Part shown: positions 1-6,469 of the stretch, piece by piece
Layout of the letters: each line of letters starts with the position of its first letter
Numbering within the stretch: position 1 is the first letter of the stretch
Assembly (NCBI GenBank): GCA_017525225.1
Contig: JAFXTB010000037.1
Location: 1-64,000 of the forward strand
Reading direction: 5' to 3'
DNA: 64,000 nucleotides
Origin: Kiritimatiellia bacterium
Lineage (GTDB): Bacteria; Verrucomicrobiota; Kiritimatiellia; RFP12; UBA1067
Translations under genes and position numbers: made by a program
The notes under the pieces: generated by a model
The model's input: only the letters and a program-made list of their open reading frames with translations
Told to the model about the DNA's origin: nothing
The model's database searches: none

Positions 1-5
1 CACAT

Positions 6-80
6 CCACGCAGGACAATGGAATCGCAGGCCGCTTCCGCCTCGGCGGAAGCGGCCGCGATTCCCATTGTCTTGTCGTGA
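6..80. repeat. Long imperfect palindrome upstream of the HipA-like gene
   Basis: Two arms of about 35 nt face each other around position 42. The core arms GGCCGCTTCCGCC and GGCGGAAGCGGCC match almost perfectly, and the flanking parts GACAATGG and CCCATTGTC continue the pairing outward. There is no run of T after it, so it is not a standard intrinsic terminator. It could be a palindromic repeat, the end of an element that starts left of the window, or a structured leader or operator for the kinase gene that starts 66 nt later. Confidence 0.6.
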
Positions 81-145
81 ACCATCAAAGTTATCCTCAT
101 TTACATTCCCGGGCACAGCGCGGGCGGCGGGCTAGCGACTAAATT

Positions 146-1519
146 ATGATACTGAAGCACAGAGACAGGGAACTGTTGCGGTTCGAATGGATTGAACCGC
201 AAGGCGTTCGCGTCCTCTCTGTCAATGAGAGTGAACGTAAGTTCCTTCCGCTTGATATGAAGGGCAAGGCTACGGACGAAGCACTATGGACTTGGCTCGT
301 GCGGCGCACGGTGCCGCGCAACAGGCGGCACATTGAAGAACTGATGGCGCGGATGGGGCTTGATTCTCGCAACACAAGGGGGATAATTGAGCAGTGTCGC
401 GGATTGTCACTCAACGATGTATATTGGGTTGTCCCCAACGGATTCAATGGATCGTGGTCTGACTGCAATCTGTATGACAATCCTTTTTCGGAAGCGGTGT
501 CTCTTGTCGCTTTTTCCGGGGAAGGTCCGGACATGGGGACCGGATGGACATCATCGCCGGAGTTCACCACCAACGGAATGTTGGCCAAATGCTGGCGTCG
601 CAGGAAAGACGGCATTATGCTTTACAAGGCCGGAACTGAGGGAGCATCAAACACGGGATTTGAGCCGTATTCCGAATATTACGCATCGCAAATCGCCGGG
701 GTTCTGGGTTTGAATCATGTTGAATACGGCCTATCGCGATTCAAAGGACGGATATGTTCAACATGCAGATTGTTTACCAGCGACAGATTGGGTTTCATTC
801 CCGTCGGACGGCTTGTTTCCCGTGACGAGGCATTGCGAGATCCGCGTTTCGCCGACATCTTTTTCTTCGATGCGCTGATATTCAACACTGATAGACACAT
901 GGGGAATTTTGGCTATCTTATCGACAACGACACGAATGAGATTATCGGAGCTGCTCCTATTTTCGATAATGGGTATGGCTTGTTCTCTCTTGCGCTTGAC
1001 CGGCCGGGAGATAAGTTTGATGAATTTGGCGACTTGAAGCGATTTGTCGGTCGTGTAAGACCTGCGTTGTATCAGAAGTGGCTTGGATTTCCGGGTGGTA
1101 TTACGAGAGGTATGAAAGAACGACTGTCTGCGTTGAGGGGGTTTAGAATCAAGCGACATCCTAAATATAATCTTGCGTTGCGACGTATCGAAGCCATTGA
1201 AGATTTTCTACAAAAGAGGATTTCGCAAATCTTGGATTTTGGGATGAAAGCAGATGGCTTATTGTTGATACATGAAGAATCGTGCACCGTAAATTCCGCA
1301 TGTCGCGATTTACGGTGCAATCTAACTTCGGATTCGTTATGCGAACAGATAAAACAGAATATGTTGGCCGATCCGTTCATCACGAAGATGGAACTTTCCG
1401 AGTTGCTTCAGGTTTCGCCAAGATGGATTGCCCGCAAGATGAAGGAACTTCAGGCATCCGGGCAGGTCGTTAGACACGGCGCAGCCAAGAACGGCTATTG
1501 GGAGGTGGTTAGTCGTTAG
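146..1519 (+). CDS. HipA/CtkA-like protein kinase with C-terminal winged helix
   Basis: A 457-residue protein with the signature of the HipA/CtkA kinase fold: a Lys in LYKAG (K161) suited to ATP binding, a catalytic loop NTDRHMGNFG (D249, N254), and a metal-binding FDNG (D274). Residues about 410-455 look like a winged helix-turn-helix. Proteins of this fold phosphorylate other proteins or themselves; HipA acts as a persistence toxin. The substrate here is unknown. There is no HipB-like antitoxin gene next to it, and the fused DNA-binding domain may serve for self-control instead. Base composition is AT-richer than the core genes, which fits an acquired gene. No clear Shine-Dalgarno is seen before the ATG. 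The stop codon lies inside a heptamer repeat. Confidence 0.72.
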   Translation: MILKHRDRELLRFEWIEPQGVRVLSVNESERKFLPLDMKGKATDEALWTWLVRRTVPRNRRHIEELMARMGLDSRNTRGIIEQCRGLSLNDVYWVVPNGFNGSWSDCNLYDNPFSEAVSLVAFSGEGPDMGTGWTSSPEFTTNGMLAKCWRRRKDGIMLYKAGTEGASNTGFEPYSEYYASQIAGVLGLNHVEYGLSRFKGRICSTCRLFTSDRLGFIPVGRLVSRDEALRDPRFADIFFFDALIFNTDRHMGNFGYLIDNDTNEIIGAAPIFDNGYGLFSLALDRPGDKFDEFGDLKRFVGRVRPALYQKWLGFPGGITRGMKERLSALRGFRIKRHPKYNLALRRIEAIEDFLQKRISQILDFGMKADGLLLIHEESCTVNSACRDLRCNLTSDSLCEQIKQNMLADPFITKMELSELLQVSPRWIARKMKELQASGQVVRHGAAKNGYWEVVSR

Positions 1520-1541
1520 TTGGTTTCGAGTTTCGGGTGAT
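1507..1541 (+). repeat. Heptamer repeat over the stop codon of the kinase gene
   Basis: Five units of exactly 7 nt: GGTTAGT, CGTTAGT, TGGTTTC, GAGTTTC, GGGTGAT. The TAG at 1517-1519 that ends the kinase reading frame is part of the second unit, so the array supplies the stop. The units resemble those at 6361-6409. Confidence 0.6.
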
Positions 1542-1555
1542 TCGCGGGGTGAAAA

Positions 1556-1659
1556 GGACGGTAGGACTGAAGACAGAGGACTGAGGACTGGGGATTATCC
1601 TTAGTCCTGAGTCTTTTGTCCTTTGTCTTGGGGAAGGAAGGTAGGACAGAAGACAGAAG
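1556..1659. repeat. Palindromic heptamer array before the S23-suffix gene
   Basis: About fifteen units of 7 nt. The left half has GGACGGT, AGGACTG, AAGACAG, AGGACTG, AGGACTG, GGGATTA; the right half turns to the complementary type: TCCTTAG, TCCTGAG, TCTTTTG, TCCTTTG. The middle part can therefore fold as a hairpin centred near 1597. The last units (two of CAGAAGA) run straight into the ATG at 1660. It has the same units and palindromic plan as the array at 2461-2530, on the other side of the gene. Confidence 0.75.
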
Positions 1660-2460
1660 ATGACAGACCGAATGACATTGGAGAATGGTACGCGCGAAGC
1701 GGCAGATCGTTCCCGGATCATCGGGCATTACGGTGGCTATCGAAAGATGTACTCTTTCGGGTTCACATGTCTCGTATATCATGCGACTACTCTTTTCTGT
1801 AAACGTAACTTCAATTACAAAAACGACGCACTCGGTAAGACCGTTGGGCAGATGGTTGGTGCGGCGCGTAGCGCGCGGCAGAACATCGTTGAGGCGTCAT
1901 CGCGGGCGGCGACATCCAAGGAACAGGAACTACGGCAACTTGATGTCGCGAAGGGCTCGCTTGACGAACTGGCTGGCGACTATGAGGTTTTCATTATAGA
2001 TGCTGGCGAGGCTCCATGGTCGCAATCCGATGAACGGTATCGTGCTGTCAGGGATTTGCAGCTTGATGCGTTTAACAAGTCGGAGGATGTTGACCATGAA
2101 TTCGGCAAATACATTTTAGCAATGCGCAAGCGCTGCGCCCGCTGGCTTGAAAATGAAGATCCTATTGTCGCCGCGAATTCAATTCTGATAACTATTCGGC
2201 GTGCGGTTGGACTTCTTAAGGGGCAGATGGACAGAACCGCTGATGCTTTCGTCGAAGAAGGTGGTTTTACGGAACGTATGAGTCGTGCACGGATCAAGGC
2301 GCGAGATGAAAAGGCGAAGAAAGTACAGGAGAAGATGCCAAAGTGTCCAAGGTGCGGTCGGCCACTGCGCAAGATGGTGGCGCGGAAGGGGCGTAACGCA
2401 GGGAATGAGTTTTGGGGCTGCTCTGGTTATCCTGATTGTGACTTTACAAGGAATTTGTAG
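1660..2460 (+). CDS. Four-helix-bundle (S23) protein with suffix domain and zinc ribbon
   Basis: A 266-residue protein. Residues about 25-180 form an S23/four-helix-bundle region (MVGAARSARQNIVEAS followed by SKEQELRQLDVAKGSLDEL). The C-terminus has four Cys in a zinc ribbon of the topoisomerase C4 type (CPRCGRPL then WGCSGYPDC). This matches the family known as 'four helix bundle suffix domain' proteins. S23 proteins were first noted in intervening sequences of 23S rRNA, and the DGR accessory protein Avd has the same fold; both are thought to bind nucleic acid. The activity here is unknown. The gene is bracketed by two palindromic heptamer arrays that touch its start and its stop. The start is uncertain: the first 20 residues look non-conserved, so a later start is possible. 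Confidence 0.8.
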   Translation: MTDRMTLENGTREAADRSRIIGHYGGYRKMYSFGFTCLVYHATTLFCKRNFNYKNDALGKTVGQMVGAARSARQNIVEASSRAATSKEQELRQLDVAKGSLDELAGDYEVFIIDAGEAPWSQSDERYRAVRDLQLDAFNKSEDVDHEFGKYILAMRKRCARWLENEDPIVAANSILITIRRAVGLLKGQMDRTADAFVEEGGFTERMSRARIKARDEKAKKVQEKMPKCPRCGRPLRKMVARKGRNAGNEFWGCSGYPDCDFTRNL

Positions 2461-2530
2461 GATAGAGGACGGAGGACGGAGGACAGAGGACGGAGGATTG
2501 TCCTTAGTCCTTCGTCCTTCGTCCTCTGTC
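2461..2530. repeat. Palindromic heptamer array directly after the S23-suffix gene
   Basis: Ten units of exactly 7 nt start at the base after the stop codon: GATAGAG, GACGGAG twice, GACAGAG, GACGGAG, GATTGTC, CTTAGTC, CTTCGTC twice, CTCTGTC. The first half pairs with the second to give a hairpin with arms of about 31 nt around 2498. It shares units with the array at 1556-1659. A partial copy (GTCCTCTGTCC) recurs at 4729, on the far side of the IS. Confidence 0.78.
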
Positions 2531-2590
2531 CCACGGCGTTTTCAGATAGGCAGATGAGAGTCAATCAGTGATTTGATTTCTGCCCCCCGC

Positions 2591-2619
2591 TTGACAAATC
2601 GGAGTTTTTTTGAGACAAT
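2591..2619 (+). promoter_or_regulatory. Transposase promoter TTGACA-N17-GACAAT
   Basis: A perfect -35 box at 2591-2596, a 17-nt spacer and a -10 box with four of six matches at 2614-2619. Transcription would begin near 2626, just past the 5' arm of the hairpin at 2618-2659. Confidence 0.55.
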
Positions 2620-2659
2620 ATACTCGCCGCGCCATATGGCGGGCAAGGAGCGAGTATAT
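2618..2659 (+). promoter_or_regulatory. Hairpin that pairs the transposase start codon
   Basis: ATATACTCG (2618-2626) is the exact complement of CGAGTATAT (2651-2659), and CGCC/GGCG around an ATAT loop forms an inner stem. The Shine-Dalgarno AAGGAG (2645-2650) and the first bases of the ATG fall inside. A transcript from the internal promoter would lack the 5' arm, while read-through transcripts from outside would carry it and mask the start. IS10 and IS50 are known to limit read-through expression in this way; for this element it is inference. Confidence 0.6.
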
Positions 2660-4001
2660 GCTTAGAGTCAGGCAGTGCATGATAGGCGAGACCGCGTGGT
2701 TCCGCAGGCTGGAGGGCGAATACCACTACATGGGCGAGTCCCATGGTGCGGGGGACGTTGTGCGCCTCGTGTTCGAGGAGGACGGCGTGCCGGTGGCGCT
2801 GATGACGTGGGCGGCGGCGTGCTACTGCCTCAAGGCGCGCGACGAGCGGATCGGGTGGAACCCGGCGATGCGCGCGGCGAGGCTGAAGCTGGTGGTCAAC
2901 AACCGCAGGTACACGGAGCTCGTGCCGAAGGGCGCGCGGCCGAACCTCGCCTCGCGGGTGCTGGGGATGGCCGTCCGTGAGCTTCCCGCGATATGGGAGC
3001 GGCAGTGGGGGTACAGGCCGCTGCTGGCGGAGACGTTCTGCGACATCGAGCGGACGGCGGGCACGTGCTACCGCGCGGCGGGGTGGGAGGAGGTCGGCAG
3101 GACCAAGGGGTTCTCGCGCGTGAACCACGCGAGGGACTTCTACATCCCCAACGGCAGGCCGAAGGTCCTGTTCATGAAGCCGTTCAGGAGGGACGCGTGG
3201 GAGCTGATAACGAGGAACGCCCTGCCGGACGAGTACGACGTGGCGGCGCACTCGAAGGCGGACGGCGTGCTGCCGTTCCCGCCAAAGGCCGTCGAGAGCC
3301 TGCACTGGGAGCTGTGCCAGGTCAAGGATCCCCGCAGCCGGAACAAGTCGATCGGCATCGGCGCGATCCTCGCGGTCTTCACGATGGCGGTCGCGGCGGG
3401 CGCGAAGGACCTGAAGGAGGCGCATGCGTTCGCGAAGAGGCTCACGAACGCGCAGCTGAAGGAGCTGGGATGCCCGAAGAGGAAGGATGTGCTAGGCAAC
3501 GTCGTCGAGGGCGAGTGCGCCTGCCCCAGCTACAACGCGCTCTACCATCTGCTCAGGCACAGGGACAGGGCGGGGCGGTACGACTTCGACGTGGCGGACT
3601 ACGCCGCGCACCTCTCGAAGTGGACGACGGCGCAGGCCGGGAGGCTGCCGCGCCATCTCGCGGCGGACGGCAAGTTCGTGGACGAGGTCGTCGGGCTCGT
3701 GTCGGTCGTGGACGCGGAGAGCGGCGAGGTGGTCGCGGTCGCGCCCGCCTCGAAGAAGGAGGGGCTGAAGGGGCGCTGCGAGTACCCCGTCCTGCGCGAC
3801 ACGCTCGCGGGCATGGACCTCTCCGGCGCGGTCGTCAGCACGGACGCGCTGAGCTGCCAGGACGACACCGCGCACACGGTGCTCGCCAACGGCGGCGACT
3901 ACGTCCTCCAGGTGAAGGCCAACCAGAAGGGGCTGCTGGAACAGTGCGGGGAGCTGACCCGCATCCGTCCCCTCGTCGGCTCCCTTAAAAAAAAGAGCTG
4001 A
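2658..4001 (+). CDS. Transposase part A: DruA-like DUF4338 domain plus ISAs1 N-terminal half
   Basis: The start is the ATG at 2658 because AAGGAG lies 7 nt before it. Residues about 5-165 match DUF4338, the domain of the Druantia protein DruA (IGWNPAMRAARL, NLASRVLG, TFCDIERTAGTCYRAAGWEEVG). From about 205 the sequence changes to the ISAs1-type helper domain (VKDPRSRNKSIGIGAILAVF) and the first part of a DDE catalytic domain (ADGKFVDEVVGLVSVVDA, STDALSCQDDTAHTVL, GGDYVLQVKANQ). The frame ends after 447 residues at a TGA just past eight A bases, leaving out the catalytic Glu. Part B lies in the -1 frame. I infer that a frameshift product of about 609 residues is the active transposase. The unshifted product would hold the DUF4338 domain and might act as an inhibitor. 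Confidence 0.78.
   Translation: MLRVRQCMIGETAWFRRLEGEYHYMGESHGAGDVVRLVFEEDGVPVALMTWAAACYCLKARDERIGWNPAMRAARLKLVVNNRRYTELVPKGARPNLASRVLGMAVRELPAIWERQWGYRPLLAETFCDIERTAGTCYRAAGWEEVGRTKGFSRVNHARDFYIPNGRPKVLFMKPFRRDAWELITRNALPDEYDVAAHSKADGVLPFPPKAVESLHWELCQVKDPRSRNKSIGIGAILAVFTMAVAAGAKDLKEAHAFAKRLTNAQLKELGCPKRKDVLGNVVEGECACPSYNALYHLLRHRDRAGRYDFDVADYAAHLSKWTTAQAGRLPRHLAADGKFVDEVVGLVSVVDAESGEVVAVAPASKKEGLKGRCEYPVLRDTLAGMDLSGAVVSTDALSCQDDTAHTVLANGGDYVLQVKANQKGLLEQCGELTRIRPLVGSLKKKS
3989..3995 (+). promoter_or_regulatory. Slippery heptamer A-AAA-AAG for -1 frameshifting
   Basis: Codons of part A run AAA AAA AAG AGC TGA, so the heptamer lies in the correct phase. After a -1 slip the next codon is GAG and the frame continues into part B. 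The same heptamer serves dnaX and many IS3-type elements. A GC-rich stretch that can fold weakly follows within about 15 nt. A sequencing or assembly indel in the A run is the alternative. Confidence 0.65.
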
Positions 4002-4486
4002 ACCGGGGGCGGCTTGAGATCCGCGAGACGAAGGTGTTCCGCGTCCAGGACGCGGTTGAGGCCGGCTTCCCCGGCACCCGGACGATCATCCGAACGTACC
4101 GCGAGGTCTGGCAGACGCGGAAGACGGGGAAGAAGGACAGGTGCGGGCGCGACATTCGCAAGCCCTTCGGCAGGCCGACGAAAGAGGTCGCCTGGCACGT
4201 TTCGTCGCTCGACCCCGACTCGCGGAGCGCGGAGCAGTTCGCGGAGATCGTGAGGACGCACTGGTACGTCGAGGCGTACCACGGCAAGCGCGACAACGGC
4301 TACCACGAGGACGACTTCTCGCGGCGGTGCGACCGGAACGTGATGTCGGCGATGATGGTGGCGCGATCGTTCGGGATGTGGATATGCGCACGGCATCCCG
4401 AAAGGACTACGGCGCAGGTGAAGGACGACCTGAACCGCCATCCGGCGAAGCTTGTGCGAATCATGATGAAAGGCGGACTGCAATGA
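3995..4486 (+). CDS. Transposase part B: C-terminal catalytic segment of ISAs1-type DDE transposase
   Basis: Read in the -1 frame from the slippery site; 163 residues follow the shift. The segment gives the ISAs1-type end of the catalytic domain: WHVSSLDPDSRSAEQFAEIV, then RTHWYVEAYHGKRDNGYHED, which supplies the HW and Glu motif near the third acidic residue, and a helical tail. An ATG at 4034 could start a separate protein, but it has no good ribosome site and would cut into the domain, so fusion through frameshifting is preferred. The gene is otherwise intact, which suggests recent activity. Confidence 0.7.
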   Translation, partial: ELNRGRLEIRETKVFRVQDAVEAGFPGTRTIIRTYREVWQTRKTGKKDRCGRDIRKPFGRPTKEVAWHVSSLDPDSRSAEQFAEIVRTHWYVEAYHGKRDNGYHEDDFSRRCDRNVMSAMMVARSFGMWICARHPERTTAQVKDDLNRHPAKLVRIMMKGGLQ

Positions 4487-4507
4487 CGTAGCGCGGAGCA
4501 GCTTTTG

Positions 4508-4586
4508 GCGGCCAGCGGCTTCGGCATGCCCCGAGGCCCGGGCTGCCATGCTCGCGGAGTGTCCCGACGGGTCTCCGCGCCATGGC
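4508..4586. other. Pair of strong stem-loops behind the transposase
   Basis: The 396 bases between 4487 and 4882 hold no gene. They begin with two hairpins: one built on GGC-TCGG and CCGA-GCC (about 4516-4540), and a second from 4545 to 4586 with GCCATG/CATGGC outside, GCGGAG/CTCCGC inside and CCCG/CGGG at the tip. A further GCCCT/AGGGC pair sits at about 4632-4663. There is no T run. They may be subterminal IS structure. The rest of the gap has the direct repeat at 4729 and the next promoter. Confidence 0.5.
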
Positions 4587-4748
4587 TGGCGGGCGTCGAG
4601 GGCGCTGACGGGACGGGATTGCGGGCAAGGTGCCCTTTCACGGACCCTCGGGCTGGCAGGGCAATGGTTTTTCAGCAAAACTCTAGGCTGGAGACAGAAA
4701 GAAGCTATCAGCCAAATGAGAACACCATGTCCTCTGTCCTACGAATTA

Positions 4749-4777
4749 TTGTCATCGGTTGGGGAATGTGGTAAAAT
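4749..4777 (+). promoter_or_regulatory. Promoter TTGTCA-N17-TAAAAT
   Basis: The -35 box is at 4749-4754, the spacer is exactly 17 nt and the -10 box is at 4772-4777. It drives the membrane protein gene at 4883 with a leader of about 100 nt. Confidence 0.65.
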
Positions 4778-4882
4778 AACGGGCGAAATGAAAAGCGACA
4801 ATAGATTCATTTTGCAAAGACAATAGAGGTTCCCCTTTCGGATGGCCGTACCCTCTTAACAACGGCTTAGTTAGGTTAAAGC

Positions 4883-6376
4883 ATGTTCAAAAACAAATTC
4901 CATAAGGATGTATTTAAGGCGCTGGTTGTCATCTGCGCCATTCTTGGGCTTTGCCGTTTGACAATGGGTGGTGTGGCGGTGCTGATAGCGCTTCTGGGGG
5001 CAGGTTTCGCCCTTACAAGAAAGCCAGGCTACCTTGCCTGCTGCTACATAATGTTCCCGTTCTTTACCATCTTCAACCGTGTGGTGGTGGGGCTTAGCCC
5101 AGTATTCCTGATGACTGCGCGCCTCGGCAACCTATTTATGATTGCGGCCATGATACTTACGGGGGCAGGGTTTGCGGGGCGGGCACGGGAGAAACTTCCC
5201 ATTGGCTGGCTTTTCGCCTATTGCGTGGTAGCCTGCATCTCTTCTATCGATGGGTGGATGCCGCTTATCAGCTACTTGAAGATCGCTCAGTTTATACTAT
5301 TCCTTATGGGTTTAATCTTTGTGACGCGACTTCTGCAACAGTCTGCCGAAGGTCCCTACCAGTTACGGTGTGTTTTCATGGCCTTATCCATCATTGTCCT
5401 TTGGGGGTCGATTCTCTCACGATTCATACCTTCAGTTGGATATTCGATGACGATAAGCAGCCTTGCTGCCTACGGCATTGAAATGACGGGTGCGGAAGTC
5501 GCTGCAAGCGAGGGGATGCGGCTTTTCAACGGAGTTACATGCCATAGCCAGATGCTTGCACCGACGGTTGCTCTTATGTCGGCCTGGTTGCTCTGCGACA
5601 TGCTGCTCGTTGAACGCAGATTCACCATTCTGCATGTGTCCATACTCGCAGCTGCACCGGTTCTTCTCTATATCTCGCGCTCACGAGGAGGGCTTCTGGA
5701 AATTGTTGCGGTGATGTTGACGACCATTTTCGTATGCGTGCCGAGGGCAAGGTTGGCTTTGGCCGTCAAAAGCCGGTTGATGCAACTATTGATATTGTCT
5801 GCAATCTTGCTTCTTGCGATTGCCGTAATCGGGCAGATCAGGAACCAGACGATTTCCAAGTGGTTGCGCAAGACAGATGATGTTAGAGGAGATACTCGGA
5901 CGCTCAAGGAGGCATTCACAGGTAGTCGCCAGGGTCTAGTTGAATACAACTTGAGCGACTTCAAATTGAATCCGCTCTTTGGGAAGGGGTTCCAGGTGAT
6001 GCGCGGGATGGAGCAGGCGTACAGGGCGAAATTGATTACATGGTATTCCGCCTCGGTTGAGAAAGGTGTAACGCCATACGTGATTCTGGGCGAGACGGGG
6101 TTGGTGGGGGCTAGTGTGTTCCTAATCTTCCTGTGTTCGTTCTATGGCACCTGCCTTAAACGTCGATACCTTGCGACGCTTACCATCTTCACTTGCGTAA
6201 TGGTAGCAAATCTTGCCGACTCGTCTTTGTTTTCACCTGGCGGTGGCGGTGGGTTTGGCTGGATCATTTCTTGTATCGGTGGCTTTGGAATTGATATAAT
6301 GGCGCTTAGGCAAGTGCAGGGCGCGGGCGCTCAGCGCTTCGCGCGATTTGATGATTTGAGAGTTTCTAGTTTCTAG
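4883..6376 (+). CDS. O-antigen ligase / Wzy-like polytopic membrane protein
   Basis: A 497-residue protein with about eleven hydrophobic segments over residues 10-470 and a long hydrophilic loop at roughly 315-385 (QGLVEYNLSDFKLNPLFGKG). This is the plan of the O-antigen ligase/polymerase superfamily (WaaL, Wzy): the periplasmic loop of such proteins usually carries the sugar-transfer site, and 'NPLFGKGF' resembles its typical GxGxG-like motif. It probably joins or polymerises surface glycan, but no other glycan-assembly genes are nearby. GC content is lower than in the metabolic genes downstream. The last residues (RVSSF) and the TAG are encoded by a heptamer array, so the natural C-terminus may have been replaced. 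Confidence 0.7.
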   Translation: MFKNKFHKDVFKALVVICAILGLCRLTMGGVAVLIALLGAGFALTRKPGYLACCYIMFPFFTIFNRVVVGLSPVFLMTARLGNLFMIAAMILTGAGFAGRAREKLPIGWLFAYCVVACISSIDGWMPLISYLKIAQFILFLMGLIFVTRLLQQSAEGPYQLRCVFMALSIIVLWGSILSRFIPSVGYSMTISSLAAYGIEMTGAEVAASEGMRLFNGVTCHSQMLAPTVALMSAWLLCDMLLVERRFTILHVSILAAAPVLLYISRSRGGLLEIVAVMLTTIFVCVPRARLALAVKSRLMQLLILSAILLLAIAVIGQIRNQTISKWLRKTDDVRGDTRTLKEAFTGSRQGLVEYNLSDFKLNPLFGKGFQVMRGMEQAYRAKLITWYSASVEKGVTPYVILGETGLVGASVFLIFLCSFYGTCLKRRYLATLTIFTCVMVANLADSSLFSPGGGGGFGWIISCIGGFGIDIMALRQVQGAGAQRFARFDDLRVSSF

Positions 6377-6409
6377 TTTCTGGTTTCTGGTTGGTAGTTG
6401 GTTTCTGGA
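6361..6409 (+). repeat. Heptamer array at the end of the O-antigen ligase-like gene
   Basis: Seven units of 7 nt: AGTTTCT three times, GGTTTCT, GGTTGGT, AGTTGGT, TTCTGGA. A 26-nt stretch (6362-6387) is the exact reverse complement of 29976-30001, more than 23 kb away. Just upstream, 6316-6345 also has an imperfect GC-rich hairpin inside the coding sequence. Confidence 0.72.
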
Positions 6410-6416
6410 TAGCTGA

Positions 6417-6445
6417 TTTACGCCACATCCGTTTTGTGCTATAAT
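6417..6445 (+). promoter_or_regulatory. nagA promoter with TATAAT -10 box
   Basis: TATAAT at 6440-6445 with a 17-nt spacer from a weak -35 box TTTACG (6417-6422). The leader of about 18 nt holds a strong AAGGAGG (6456-6462) 7 nt before the ATG at 6470. Confidence 0.6.
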
Positions 6446-6469
6446 GTCCGCAACCAAGGAGGCAACGAA

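Larger units (their letters stand above)
2536..4728 (+). mobile_element. IS-like element with DUF4338-ISAs1 transposase
   Basis: The interval between two 15-nt near-identical direct repeats, GTCCTCTGTCCCACG (2521-2535) and GTCCTCTGTCCTACG (4729-4743). It contains a promoter, a fold-back hairpin, a frameshifted transposase gene and a structured 3' region. The GC content is much higher than in the genes on both sides. Real ends are not settled: a weak terminal inverted match (GAGTTTT plus TGA) exists at about 2603 and 4684, which would make the element shorter. The long direct repeat may be part of a heptamer array that was the target, rather than a target-site duplication made by the IS. Confidence 0.55.

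Noticed and set aside
146-1519. A complete hipBA toxin-antitoxin module
   Set aside because: No HipB-like gene is visible on either strand next to the kinase gene within the window.
2993-3988. Long Gly/Arg-rich frame inside the transposase region
   Set aside because: It overlaps the conserved DUF4338 and DDE sequence in another frame and has only low-complexity residues.
2658-4001. DUF4338 domain as a Druantia defence system
   Set aside because: The domain is fused to transposase sequence, and no druB-E genes or large helicase genes are near. It is better read as part of an IS.
6316-6345. GC-rich hairpin near the end of the O-antigen ligase-like gene as a member of the CTACC-tailed palindrome family
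   Set aside because: The stem has several mismatches and the tail reads CCCTGC. The match is too weak to count, though it may be an old copy.
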